The notes under the pieces: generated by a model
Database searches by the model: none
The model's input: only the letters and a program-made list of their open reading frames with translations
Told to the model about the DNA's origin: nothing
Part shown: piece by piece, positions 1 through 8,278 of the stretch
Position numbering within the stretch: position 1 is the first letter of the stretch
Layout: the number at the start of each line of letters is the position of its first letter
Source: Bifidobacterium thermophilum DSM 20210
GTDB taxonomy: Bacteria > Actinomycetota > Actinomycetes > Actinomycetales > Bifidobacteriaceae
DNA length: 64,000 nucleotides
Direction of reading: 5' to 3'
NCBI GenBank assembly: GCA_000771265.1
Contig: JDUB01000005.1
Span: 1-64,000 of the forward strand
Program-made: the position numbers and the translations under genes

Positions 1-258
1 CAACACCCGCAGGAATCATCAGCAATAACCCCGGTTCCCATATGTCCGAGAAGTACCAAACTTTGAATACCGGGGACAGAAACTGTACAGAATGTTTGAC
101 AGTAGTGCGATACGCACCAGCAGCGTGACACGCAGAACAACACGCGTCACTGAAATTGGCACCTTCTATTAGACTGTTTATGGATATGTCCATACATCAT
201 GGCCTTGTGATCATCATGTGATTGCAAGGCCTACGGGATTCGTCCCACGGGAGAATAC
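1..258. other. Upstream region of the acyl-CoA synthetase gene
   Basis: No gene is supported here. A possible promoter is TTGGCA (156-161), a 17-bp spacer and TATGGA (179-184). The latter lies in the small palindrome TATGGA-TATG-TCCATA (179-194), which could be an operator overlapping the -10 element. The match to consensus is weak, so this is only a candidate. Confidence 0.3.
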
Positions 259-2082
259 ATGACGAGCAAGATCATCAAGGAATACACTGAGCCACTCACC
301 ACGCCGATCAATGCAGATCGCAGCATCTTCACCATCCTTGAGGATCGTGTCGAGCGGACTCCGGAAGATACACTGATTGAGTATCATGGCGCTGACGGCA
401 GCTGGCAGCACTTCACCGCCCTTGAATTCAAGGACAAAGTCGTTGCCTTGGCCAAAGGACTGATTGCACGCGGCATCATGCCAGGCGATTCTGTCGGCAT
501 CATCGCCCATACATCATGGCAATGGACTGCCCTTGATCTGGCCATCATGTCCATTGGCGCAGTCACCGTTCCGGTATATGAGACCAACTCTCCTGCACAA
601 GTCCGCATGATTTTCAACGATTCGCATGTGCGCATGGCTTTCGCCGAAGACGACGGCCAGCGTGACAAAATCGAGTCTGTCCGGCAGGAATGCCCTGAAC
701 TGGGAGACGTCTATGTCATTGCGATTGATGCACTTGACGCCATTGAGACTTTCGGCAAAGGCGTGTCCGATCGAGAGTTCTATGAACGTGCGCACGCTGT
801 CAAGGGTGACGATCTCGCGACCATCGTCTATACATCAGGTTCTACAGGTACTCCAAAGGGTATCGAACTGAGCCACGGAAATTTCGTATTCATCGTGATG
901 TCCGGCACCATCACCATGCCTGATGTCGTCACCAAGCCTGGTCGTCGTCTGTGGCTATTCCTCCCGCTAGCCCACGTCTTCGCTCGATACATGCAGTATG
1001 TGTGTTTCGCCGGGAATGTGACGCTCGGTCTGTCCAGCAATTTCAAGTCGATGCTCACCGATTTCCATGCATTCAAACCGACCTTCGTCCTTGCTGTGCC
1101 GCGAGTGTTCGAGAAGATCTACAATGCCGCCTCGCAGAAGGCCGGCAAAGGCACCAAAGGACGCATTTTCGCCCGTGCCACCAAAGTCGCGCGTGCATGG
1201 TCCCGTGCCCAGCAGAGCGTTAACATTCCGGTTTCTCTGCGGATTCAGCGTGCCATCTACAACCAGCTGGTATACAAGCAGATCATGGACGTCTTCGGCG
1301 GACAATGCGAATACGCGGTGTGTGGCGGCGCCCCTCTGGACATGTCCATCGCGCACTTCTTCAACGGCGTCGGTCTGCCGCTGCTGGAAGGCTACGGTAT
1401 GACTGAGACCTGCGCTCCTGCTTGCGTCAACCCGACGGTCGGCTATCGTATCGGCACATTGGGCAAGCCGTTCCAGGGAGTGAGTTTCGCAGTCGCCGAT
1501 GATGACGAGTTGTGCATCAAGAGCCCGGCCGTCTGCATCGGCTACCATAACCATCCCGAAATCACAAAGAGCCAGATTGTCGACGGATGGCTGCATACCG
1601 GCGATTTGGGAGATATCAGCGAAGACGGGTATATCAAAGTCACCGGGCGCAAGAAAGATATCATTATTACCGCAGGCGGCAAGAACATGTCTCCGGGCGA
1701 GGTTGAAGCCAGCGTCATGACATCTCCTGTTGTCGATCAGTGTGTGGTGATCGGTGACCGCAAGCCGTTCATCGCGGCACTGGTGACGATTGATTTGGCC
1801 GACGCCAATGCGTGGCTTGAATCTCAAGGTGCCGAACCGTGCAAGGATCTTGACGAAGCCAGTCGCAATCCGATTATCTACTCGGAGGTCGAGCGTGCGG
1901 TCAACAAGGCGAACGAGCTGGTATCCAGGGCTGAATCCATCAGGAAGTTCGAAATCCTGCCGGACACCTTCACCGAACAGAATGGCATGCTGACGGCGAG
2001 TCTCAAGGCGCGGCGCCAGGCGATTGTCGAGCATTACAAGGATCTGATTGATCATCAGATCTATGTGCCGCGTAAGAAATAA
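259..2082 (+). CDS. fadD: Long-chain fatty acid-CoA ligase (AMP-forming synthetase)
   Basis: 607-residue member of the ANL adenylating superfamily. It is expected to activate fatty acids with ATP and CoA, giving acyl-CoA, AMP and PPi, in the cytoplasm or at the membrane face. The P-loop-like motif YTSGSTGTPKG lies near residue 191, the YGMTET adenine-binding motif near 379, the TGDLG motif near 447 and the C-terminal lysine region GGKNMSP near 476, so both N- and C-terminal ANL subdomains are complete. GGGAG lies just before the ATG. A strong terminator follows and the gene looks monocistronic. The exact chain length cannot be read from sequence. In bifidobacteria, which lack beta-oxidation, a role in lipid recycling is more plausible than catabolism (inference). 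Confidence 0.9.
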   Translation: MTSKIIKEYTEPLTTPINADRSIFTILEDRVERTPEDTLIEYHGADGSWQHFTALEFKDKVVALAKGLIARGIMPGDSVGIIAHTSWQWTALDLAIMSIGAVTVPVYETNSPAQVRMIFNDSHVRMAFAEDDGQRDKIESVRQECPELGDVYVIAIDALDAIETFGKGVSDREFYERAHAVKGDDLATIVYTSGSTGTPKGIELSHGNFVFIVMSGTITMPDVVTKPGRRLWLFLPLAHVFARYMQYVCFAGNVTLGLSSNFKSMLTDFHAFKPTFVLAVPRVFEKIYNAASQKAGKGTKGRIFARATKVARAWSRAQQSVNIPVSLRIQRAIYNQLVYKQIMDVFGGQCEYAVCGGAPLDMSIAHFFNGVGLPLLEGYGMTETCAPACVNPTVGYRIGTLGKPFQGVSFAVADDDELCIKSPAVCIGYHNHPEITKSQIVDGWLHTGDLGDISEDGYIKVTGRKKDIIITAGGKNMSPGEVEASVMTSPVVDQCVVIGDRKPFIAALVTIDLADANAWLESQGAEPCKDLDEASRNPIIYSEVERAVNKANELVSRAESIRKFEILPDTFTEQNGMLTASLKARRQAIVEHYKDLIDHQIYVPRKK

Positions 2083-2106
2083 CGCCAATCAGTAGCTCCA
2101 ACGAGA

Positions 2107-2147
2107 CGAAAGCCGTCTGACGGGTTCCGACCGTCAGACGGCTTTCG
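2107..2147 (+). terminator. Hairpin terminator after fadD
   Basis: A perfect 17-bp inverted repeat (2107-2123 with 2131-2147, 7-nt loop) starts 25 nt after the fadD stop. There is only a weak T content downstream (gacttac), so it may be a hairpin stop or act in both directions. Confidence 0.75.
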
Positions 2148-2215
2148 ACTTACTATGGGGTGGAACTGCCCGGTGGCACCATGTGCGCCGCTACTGAAAC
2201 AAGGACAGGAGGGGT

Positions 2216-3271
2216 ATGAGCGAGCATCCAGACGTTGATGCTGTCCGAGGTGCACAAACAGAAGGCACCGATACTGCAGATGGATTGGCGCATTCCGCGT
2301 TCGCCGGTTCCGCAGCTGATGACCAGAGAATCGTTGCTCCGGTCGGCGTTGAGCACCGTGAAAGCGCGGATTCCGCCGTTTCCGACCGTTTGGCTGCATC
2401 CGACCGTCATATTGATTGTGCCGACAGCCGTACTGCCGGCCAAGTCACCGACCATATCGTCGGACACGATATTGACGGCGATTCTGCGTCCGCTTCCGGA
2501 TTCGTCTCTCACGTCTCAACCGAATCAAGGCGCGACCGTATCCTGACCGCCCTGCGGTGGGCATGGCCGAACACGCTGCCTGTCTTGACCGGATACCTGT
2601 TCCTGGGTATCACGTATGGGGTGTTGATGACCACTCACGGATTCCCGTTCTGGCTCCCCATCGTTACGTCATTGGTGATATACACCGGTTCGATGGAATT
2701 CCTCCTCGTGGGGATCCTGTCATCGTCGTTCAACCCTTTGTCTGCGCTCCTGACAGCTGTGGTGGTCGGGGCGCGCCACCTGTTCTATGGGATCGCAATG
2801 CTTGGCAAATACCGGAATATGGGTTGGAAAAAGCTGTATCTCATTTTTACGACGAGCGATGAGACATTCTCGGTGAATTATTCCGCCCGCATTCCGCGCG
2901 ACCGGCACGTGGACCGCGGATGGTTCTACTTCTGGGTTTCCTTCCTCGACCAGATGTACTGGGTCGTGGGATCAGCAGCAGGCGCGGTGTTCGGCAGTCT
3001 CATCACTGTGGATATCAGCGGTCTTGATTTCGTGATGACGGCGATGTTCATGGTGATTTTCCTGCAGCAATGGTTCCATGATGGCACATCGTTGCGCCAC
3101 GTATTGACCGACCATGTCTGCGAACTCATCGGGGTCGTGGGCTCGCTCGCCGCGTTGCTGGTGTTCGGTCCGGAACGCTTCATCATCCCCGCCATGGCTA
3201 TCATTCTTGTACTGCTGCTCGCGATACGCCGTCCGTTGGAACGCGGCATGAAACCTAAGGAACAACAATGA
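2216..3271 (+). CDS. azlC: AzlC-family branched-chain amino acid exporter, large subunit, with long N-terminal extension
   Basis: 351-residue inner-membrane permease. AzlC and AzlD form a two-subunit exporter of branched-chain amino acids and analogues. The conserved AzlC region starts near residue 104 (RRDRILTALRWAWP) and continues as hydrophobic segments to the end. Residues 1-103 are hydrophilic, rich in Ala, Asp, Ser and His, and absent from typical AzlC proteins of about 230-250 residues. The start is supported by GGAGGGG just before the ATG at 2216, so the extension seems to be translated. The stop overlaps the azlD ATG by 4 nt (ATGA), implying translational coupling. Confidence 0.85.
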   Translation: MSEHPDVDAVRGAQTEGTDTADGLAHSAFAGSAADDQRIVAPVGVEHRESADSAVSDRLAASDRHIDCADSRTAGQVTDHIVGHDIDGDSASASGFVSHVSTESRRDRILTALRWAWPNTLPVLTGYLFLGITYGVLMTTHGFPFWLPIVTSLVIYTGSMEFLLVGILSSSFNPLSALLTAVVVGARHLFYGIAMLGKYRNMGWKKLYLIFTTSDETFSVNYSARIPRDRHVDRGWFYFWVSFLDQMYWVVGSAAGAVFGSLITVDISGLDFVMTAMFMVIFLQQWFHDGTSLRHVLTDHVCELIGVVGSLAALLVFGPERFIIPAMAIILVLLLAIRRPLERGMKPKEQQ

Positions 3272-3591
3272 CTTGGCAACAGCAGCTGATCACGATACTC
3301 GTGGTGATTCTGGGCACGGTGGCCACACGGTTCACCCCATATCTCGTGTTTTCGGAAAACCGCCCGATACCGCCCGTCGTCAAGTATCTGGGCAAAGTGC
3401 TGGCGCCTGCGGTGTTCGGGCTGCTGATTGTCTATTGTCTGAGGAATGTGAGTGTCACTAGTGGCTCACACGGTTTGCCGGAACTCATCTCCTTGCTGGT
3501 CGTCACGGGATTATACGCGTGGAGACGTGACATGCTGACGCCGATGGTCGGGGGAACACTGTGCTATATGGTGCTCATCCACCTGTTGTAG
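3268..3591 (+). CDS. azlD: AzlD-family branched-chain amino acid exporter, small subunit
   Basis: 107-residue hydrophobic protein with about four membrane segments (roughly residues 5-20, 41-60, 70-85 and 90-106). Small AzlD proteins partner AzlC for export of branched-chain amino acids. The ATG overlaps the azlC stop codon, the usual azlCD arrangement. The conserved RFTPYL motif near the N-terminus is visible. It converges with the minus-strand membrane gene downstream. Confidence 0.85.
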   Translation: MTWQQQLITILVVILGTVATRFTPYLVFSENRPIPPVVKYLGKVLAPAVFGLLIVYCLRNVSVTSGSHGLPELISLLVVTGLYAWRRDMLTPMVGGTLCYMVLIHLL

Positions 3592-3634
3592 TGCGGTATC
3601 TGCTTGGCATGTACAATGCATGCAGCATTGCAGC

Positions 3635-3678
3635 TCCGCCCGGGTGCTGACAGATCGATTTGCCGACGCTCGGGCGGA
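3635..3678. terminator. Possible hairpin between convergent genes
   Basis: TCCGCCCG (3635-3642) pairs with CGGGCGGA (3671-3678), and the stem can be extended by wobble pairs. It lies between the convergent azlD and DUF308-type genes, where a shared terminator is expected. No T-run is seen on either side, so the call is tentative. Confidence 0.35.
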
Positions 3679-3704
3679 ACTATCTCTCGCGGCTGCTGCC
3701 GCGC

Positions 3705-4259
3705 TTACTGATTGTTGTTGTCCGCTGTTGTCGTATCCACGACAGTACGACGCGGATTCCGTATGATATCGATCAGGCCCAGCACGCCGTTGATGAGCAG
3801 CAACAGCCCGACGATCCGCCACAGCATGTCGTTCGCGCCTCCGGGATGGATCATGATGGCCAATCCGACGACGAGCGCGACAATATCAAGGATGACCATG
3901 CCAAGCTGCTGGGAGGCACGGCCTTCTCGCAAGACAGGCACCAGATCCAATGCCGCAGACACCATGATGATGATGCCCAGCGCCACAAACACCAATGAGA
4001 CGAACACGCCGGGCGAAATCAGGAATACGACACCGACCACAGCACATACCGCGCACGAGAACAGCGTCAGCGTTGACTCGTTGCCGGTTGTATTGTCGTC
4101 CGATTTGCGGGCTTTCAGACCGGTATAGCCGAGAAATACCGCGCACAGAATCAGCGCAACTCCCGTGAGCTGCACCAACAGCAGACTGGAATCCGGTTTG
4201 ATGAGTAGCAACGCGCCGAGAATCATGTACAGTATCGGTCTGATCATTGGTGAATTCAT
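3705..4259 (-). CDS. DUF308/HdeD-like membrane protein
   Basis: 184-residue integral membrane protein with about six hydrophobic segments arranged in pairs and a polar Asn/Thr-rich C-terminal tail. The repeated layout ([29 protein letters not shown]) is typical of the HdeD/DUF308 family, members of which are linked to acid resistance in enterobacteria. The function here is unknown. GAAAGGA lies 11 nt upstream of the chosen ATG; a second ATG four codons in is possible. It is alone on its strand. Confidence 0.65.
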   Translation of the reverse strand: MNSPMIRPILYMILGALLLIKPDSSLLLVQLTGVALILCAVFLGYTGLKARKSDDNTTGNESTLTLFSCAVCAVVGVVFLISPGVFVSLVFVALGIIIMVSAALDLVPVLREGRASQQLGMVILDIVALVVGLAIMIHPGGANDMLWRIVGLLLLINGVLGLIDIIRNPRRTVVDTTTADNNNQ

Positions 4260-4454
4260 GTTTGGCCGGTCCTTTCAACCACTTCGTCGATGAACATTTC
4301 AGTCTGGTCATCCACCATGGTACTCGTCGAGGCGTCTATCCAAGTCGTGTCAGCACACGATATCCGGTTATTTTTCTCGGCGTGTCGACGGGATAGAATG
4401 GCCATACACCGACATTCTACGTGCAAGAGCCATGACCATGAGAAAGGCAAGCTG

Positions 4455-4775
4455 ATGATCCTGACCACCACCCCCACCATCGAAGGCCACGCCATCGTCG
4501 AATACAAGCCCATCGTCTTTGGCGAAGTCGTCTCGGGCGTCAACGTCGTCAAAGACATATTCGCCGGAGCCAGGAACTTCTTCGGAGGCCGTTCTCAGTC
4601 ATACGAGGATGAACTCATGAAAGCGCGCGAGCAGGCGCTCAACGAGATGGCGCAACGCGCCCAACAGTACGGCGCGAACGCCGTAGTCGGCGTTGACATC
4701 GACTATGAGACTCTGGGCGAAGGCTCGAACATGCTGATGGTCACCGCGAGCGGCACGGCCGTCGTGGTCTCTTGA
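4455..4775 (+). CDS. YbjQ-family protein (DUF74, putative heavy-metal binding)
   Basis: 106-residue cytoplasmic protein of the YbjQ/UPF0145 family. The family signature is seen in [18 protein letters not shown] at the N-terminus and in the [17 protein letters not shown] region near residues 68-85. The family forms small oligomers; a metal-binding function has been proposed but not proven. The start at 4455 is chosen because AGAAAGG lies 7 nt upstream and the family normally begins here. An upstream in-frame start at 4290 would add 55 unrelated residues. It is divergent from the membrane protein gene on its left. Confidence 0.8.
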   Translation: MILTTTPTIEGHAIVEYKPIVFGEVVSGVNVVKDIFAGARNFFGGRSQSYEDELMKAREQALNEMAQRAQQYGANAVVGVDIDYETLGEGSNMLMVTASGTAVVVS

Positions 4776-4969
4776 TGCTGACGGCACAGCGCAGCTCATT
4801 GCATATCTTCGAATAGAAGATTCCGCTTTGCATCCGCGGGCTGCATGGCGGAATATGTTCACCGAGTATGCCTTGGCTGCAGTATTACGGACAACGCGGA
4901 GGCGGTATGGGACGGCCCAACTACCGACCTAGCGCAAGCACTTTACGTACAAACAAAGGATGGCTTGAA

Positions 4970-5920
4970 ATGAGCGGGACTGAACCTACACTAACAGGAG
5001 CGACACAGGGGCACGGCAGGCGCGAATCGTCTGGTCGTGATGCTGTGCGCGGACATGATCTCAATCCCACCAGGAGCGAGACCCCGGCGATCAAGCTGTC
5101 CGGTGTCGAATTCCGCAGACGAGGCAGGGTGATTCTCACCGATGTGAACCTGACCATCGCTCGAGGGGAGAAATGGGTGTTGTTTGGCCCGAACGGCATC
5201 GGAAAATCCACGCTCGTCAACATGATGAGCACCAGAGGATTCCCCTCGGAGGGAACGGTTGACATTCTCGGCAACAGGCTTGGCAAAGTCGATGTGTTCT
5301 CATATCGCCCCCTGATTGGATTGAGCTCCGCGTCGCTCGCCAGGGAACTGCCCCCGCAGGAGGACCCGTTGGACGCAGTCGTCACCGCGCTCACGGCCAC
5401 CTTGGGCCGTTGGCGTGATACGTATACTCCCGAGGAGTATCAACAAGCGCGGCAGCTGATGGCCGAATTCAATATCTCCTATCTCGAGGGCAAGCAAATG
5501 TATCGCCTGTCTGAGGGGGAACGCACACGTGTACTCATCTGCCGTGCGCTGATGGCTGATCCTCAGCTGCTGATTCTCGACGAGCCGACAACAGGTCTTG
5601 ATTTGGGTGGTCGTGAAATCGCGCTTCGCGCGCTCGCCAGAATCGGCAGAGAAGACAGAGACCGGACCGTGGTGCTTGTGACGCATCGGCTGGAAGAAAT
5701 CCCCCAAGGGTTCGACCATGTCGCGATTATGGGCAGGCTTGAAGGCTCCGAGGCAGACGCTTACGAAACCAATGTCGCCGGGGGAGACCCGCAACCGGGC
5801 ACCATCGTCTACGCAGGTGATCTTGAGCGCGGATTTACCTCTGAACGGCTCAGCGGCATATTCGGTTTGCAGCTCAACGTCACCCATGAGCACGACAGGT
5901 GGGGTGCCTATGCCATCTGA
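4970..5920 (+). CDS. Orphan ABC transporter ATP-binding protein
   Basis: 316-residue single ABC ATPase. Walker A is GPNGIGKSTL (near residue 73), the signature is LSEGERTRV (near 180), Walker B is [12 protein letters not shown] (near 200) and the switch histidine is in VTHR. No membrane segment or permease gene is adjacent. The overall shape (short N-terminal leader, one ABC domain, C-terminal tail) resembles the soluble YlmA/ModF-like ATPases. The start at 4970 has AAAGGA 9 nt upstream; starting at 4868 would add 34 residues with no visible ribosome-binding site. The substrate is unknown. A downstream trmI gene begins 180 bp later. Confidence 0.75.
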   Translation: MSGTEPTLTGATQGHGRRESSGRDAVRGHDLNPTRSETPAIKLSGVEFRRRGRVILTDVNLTIARGEKWVLFGPNGIGKSTLVNMMSTRGFPSEGTVDILGNRLGKVDVFSYRPLIGLSSASLARELPPQEDPLDAVVTALTATLGRWRDTYTPEEYQQARQLMAEFNISYLEGKQMYRLSEGERTRVLICRALMADPQLLILDEPTTGLDLGGREIALRALARIGREDRDRTVVLVTHRLEEIPQGFDHVAIMGRLEGSEADAYETNVAGGDPQPGTIVYAGDLERGFTSERLSGIFGLQLNVTHEHDRWGAYAI

Positions 5921-6100
5921 TGCTGCATCGGATTCGCCATCCGGCCAGAGCTGGTTCGCGTGGAGACGATGATGGGCGATGATGACTGGAAACGATGACT
6001 CGTTCAAACGGGGAAGCGGGTACGCCGACGGGACTTCGCCGACGGCGATAGCATAGACACAGAGTAACGAACAGCGCGTAGTACGCGGGGAAAGGACAGT

Positions 6101-7222
6101 ATGCCGAACCGAGGAGTGTTGCAGGCCGGCGAGAAGGTGCAATTCACCGACCGGAAAGGCAAGCGGATCACCGACCAGCTGACCGTAGGCGGTACGACCC
6201 AAACCGAACACGGCTTGATCATGCATGACCAGATCATTGGGCGAACCGAGGGGATTGTGGTCACGACTGTCAGAGCGAAACGTGAGGCACAGATCAACCA
6301 ACAGCATCCCGAGCGTGATGAAGGCAAACCATGGAAGTCCGCGCGCGCGATCGGCGGGTGGGAGTACGCGGTGATGCGTCCGCGTCTGGCCGATTATGTG
6401 CTGTCCATGCCTAGGGGCGCGCAGATCATGTATCCGAAAGACATCGCGCAAGTCATCCAGTTGGGAGACATCAGGCGAGGCATGAGGGTTCTGGAGTCCG
6501 GTGCGGGGTCCGGGGCCATGAGTCTGAACCTGCTGGATGCCGTGGGGTGTGAGGGGTCGTTGACCACCATCGAAATGAGGCCGGAATTCGCGAAGGTCGC
6601 CCTCGGGAACGCCACCGTGTATTTCGGTGAGCGTCCTGGATGGTGGGATTTGCGCATTGGGGATTTTGACAGTGTCGCACGTGAACTGCCGGAGCATGCC
6701 TTCGACAGAATCGTGCTCGACATGCTTGATCCGTGGAATCGTCTGGAACAGGCGTATCGTGTCATCGCCCCCGGCGGGGTGCTTGTCGCCTACGTCACCA
6801 CGACCACGCAGTTGAGTCGTATGGCCGAGTCCCTGCGGCAGACGGGGGTGTGGACCGAGCCGGACATCCAGGAAACACTGGAACGCAGCTGGAAGGCCCA
6901 AGGTTTGGCTGTCCGCCCAGACCATCAGATGATTGGGCATACCGGCTTCCTCGTCGTCACCCGTGCCATGGCCGAAGGATGCCACGCATTGCATAAGCGG
7001 GATCGCGCCACGAAGGACACGACCACCGATGTCGACGAGTTGAGTGTGCAGCAACGTGCAGCGCAGCTCGAAGACTTGGAACTGCGCGATATCTCCGACA
7101 GAAAACTGCGCAAAGTTCTCCGCGATCTCGATGCGCAGGTCGCCAACATCTCCTCCGCACAATCAGGGCAGCAATCCAGCGCCGCCACATCCGCGGATGA
7201 TGCTTCCTCGGAGTTGGAATAA
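6101..7222 (+). CDS. trmI: tRNA (adenine-58-N1)-methyltransferase
   Basis: 373-residue class I SAM-dependent methyltransferase of the TrmI/GCD14 family, which makes m1A58 in the T-loop of tRNA. The SAM-binding motif LESGAGSGAMSLNLL is near residue 130 and DMLDPW near residue 207. The N-terminal small domain is present. The last 70 residues are charged and Ser/Ala-rich, an extension beyond the roughly 280 residues usual for mycobacterial TrmI. GGGAAAGGACAGT precedes the ATG. In many actinobacteria this gene lies beside the proteasome ATPase genes; none is seen here. The SixA-like gene follows after 28 bp, probably as one transcript. Confidence 0.88.
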   Translation: MPNRGVLQAGEKVQFTDRKGKRITDQLTVGGTTQTEHGLIMHDQIIGRTEGIVVTTVRAKREAQINQQHPERDEGKPWKSARAIGGWEYAVMRPRLADYVLSMPRGAQIMYPKDIAQVIQLGDIRRGMRVLESGAGSGAMSLNLLDAVGCEGSLTTIEMRPEFAKVALGNATVYFGERPGWWDLRIGDFDSVARELPEHAFDRIVLDMLDPWNRLEQAYRVIAPGGVLVAYVTTTTQLSRMAESLRQTGVWTEPDIQETLERSWKAQGLAVRPDHQMIGHTGFLVVTRAMAEGCHALHKRDRATKDTTTDVDELSVQQRAAQLEDLELRDISDRKLRKVLRDLDAQVANISSAQSGQQSSAATSADDASSELE

Positions 7223-7250
7223 GGACAAACCAAGTCGAAAGAGGCAGGAA

Positions 7251-7811
7251 ATGGCACAATCACTGAAGAACATCGCCAAGACAGCGGACCAATATCGGTA
7301 TGTGCTGCTGGTGATGCGTCACGCGAAAACCGAACCGGCGAATCTGGCAGGGGACCGTGCCCGTGAGCTGACGGACAAAGGCCGAAAACAGGCGAAAAAC
7401 GTAGCGCGTGGAATCCAGTCTCTCAGACTGGTTCCTGACCGAATCGCGTGCTCGGGGGCGGTCCGCGCCCAGCAGACGCTGGACCGGATGCTCAAGGTGT
7501 TCGGCGATGGGCCGCAGGTAGATTATCGGCAGAGCCTGTATGAGGGCGGAGTCCAAGCGGTGTTCGACGAAATCGCGCGCACGCCGGATAAATACCACAA
7601 ACTCATGGTCGTCGGCCATGAACCCACGGTATCCATCGCGTCCGAATGGATCGCATCGGAGTGTTCGGAGCAGTCGGTACTTGACCGGCTTCAGCTGGGG
7701 TTGTCCCCGGCATCGGTGGTGGTATTCGGATCCGATCAACCGTTCTCGAGCTGGCAGGTGCATGCGGCGGATTTGCTCGCAGTGCTCAATCCCAAGGATT
7801 TCAGCGACTGA
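7251..7811 (+). CDS. SixA-like histidine phosphatase
   Basis: 186-residue protein of the histidine phosphatase (phosphoglycerate mutase-like) superfamily. The catalytic motif is VMRHAKTEP (H24 as the expected phospho-acceptor), with the second active-site histidine in VVGHEPTV near residue 123. SixA removes phosphate from phosphohistidine in signalling proteins in E. coli; the substrate here is not known. The start at 7251 has AGAGGCAGGAA upstream and gives a family-length protein, whereas a start at 7044 would run through trmI. It is cotranscribed with trmI by spacing. Confidence 0.8.
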   Translation: MAQSLKNIAKTADQYRYVLLVMRHAKTEPANLAGDRARELTDKGRKQAKNVARGIQSLRLVPDRIACSGAVRAQQTLDRMLKVFGDGPQVDYRQSLYEGGVQAVFDEIARTPDKYHKLMVVGHEPTVSIASEWIASECSEQSVLDRLQLGLSPASVVVFGSDQPFSSWQVHAADLLAVLNPKDFSD

Positions 7812-8278
7812 GGCGTTCTGCTGCTAGGAATGAACAACGGCAAGTAATAGGTGCACCGGATAACGTGTGAGTGAGCATGAGGCGGCGTGGTCAGCTACGT
7901 TTGTAGTCATCTATGTCCGTGAGGATCGAGAACCATTTGCGTCGCATGGCAATAACTTATTCTTTGATATCAGGCCAAGTTTTTCATCTGACGGCCTTCG
8001 CAGCCTGATGCCGCCCAATCGGTTGATGGCAGCCGCTTTAGACGGCCGTGCGACGAGACCACATACCAACCGCCGAGACTGACGACAATCCGCAGAAAAC
8101 CGCGCTTTATACGAGGTGTCCGCCTGTTTGGCGCCGAAGCCGACAGTGTTTGGAATTCCATGGATATAAGTCAGTCTTATAACGACACCCATAATCGGCT
8201 GATGACCTTGTTACGCGGATTTTTGATATGGTGAGCGCGTTGCAATAGATATCCGTTTCGATTTTGGAGGACAGCCAT
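7812..8278. other. 467-bp intergenic region upstream of metE
   Basis: No convincing gene. Short ORFs such as 7867-8082 lack a family match and a good ribosome-binding site. The notable element is the palindrome TATAAG-N5-CTTATA at 8165-8181, listed separately. The metE ribosome-binding site GGAGG is at 8266-8270. I see no B12 or SAM riboswitch core that I recognise. Confidence 0.5.
8165..8181. promoter_or_regulatory. Palindrome TATAAG-N5-CTTATA upstream of metE (candidate LysR-type operator)
   Basis: A 6-bp perfect inverted repeat with a 5-bp centre, about 98 bp before the metE ATG. The AT-rich half-sites stand out in a GC-rich genome. Spacing and position suit a LysR-type activator box. The nearby LysR gene (22090-23013) resembles sulfur amino acid regulators and has GGATATAA in its own promoter region, so it is a possible ligand of this site (inference). 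Confidence 0.45.

Noticed and set aside
5300..7162. 620-codon open frame on the minus strand across the ABC ATPase and trmI
   Set aside because: It spans two well-supported plus-strand genes and the gap between them; no domain is visible.
7867..8082. 71-codon ORF upstream of metE
   Set aside because: No good ribosome-binding site, no family similarity, atypical composition; it lies in the regulatory region.
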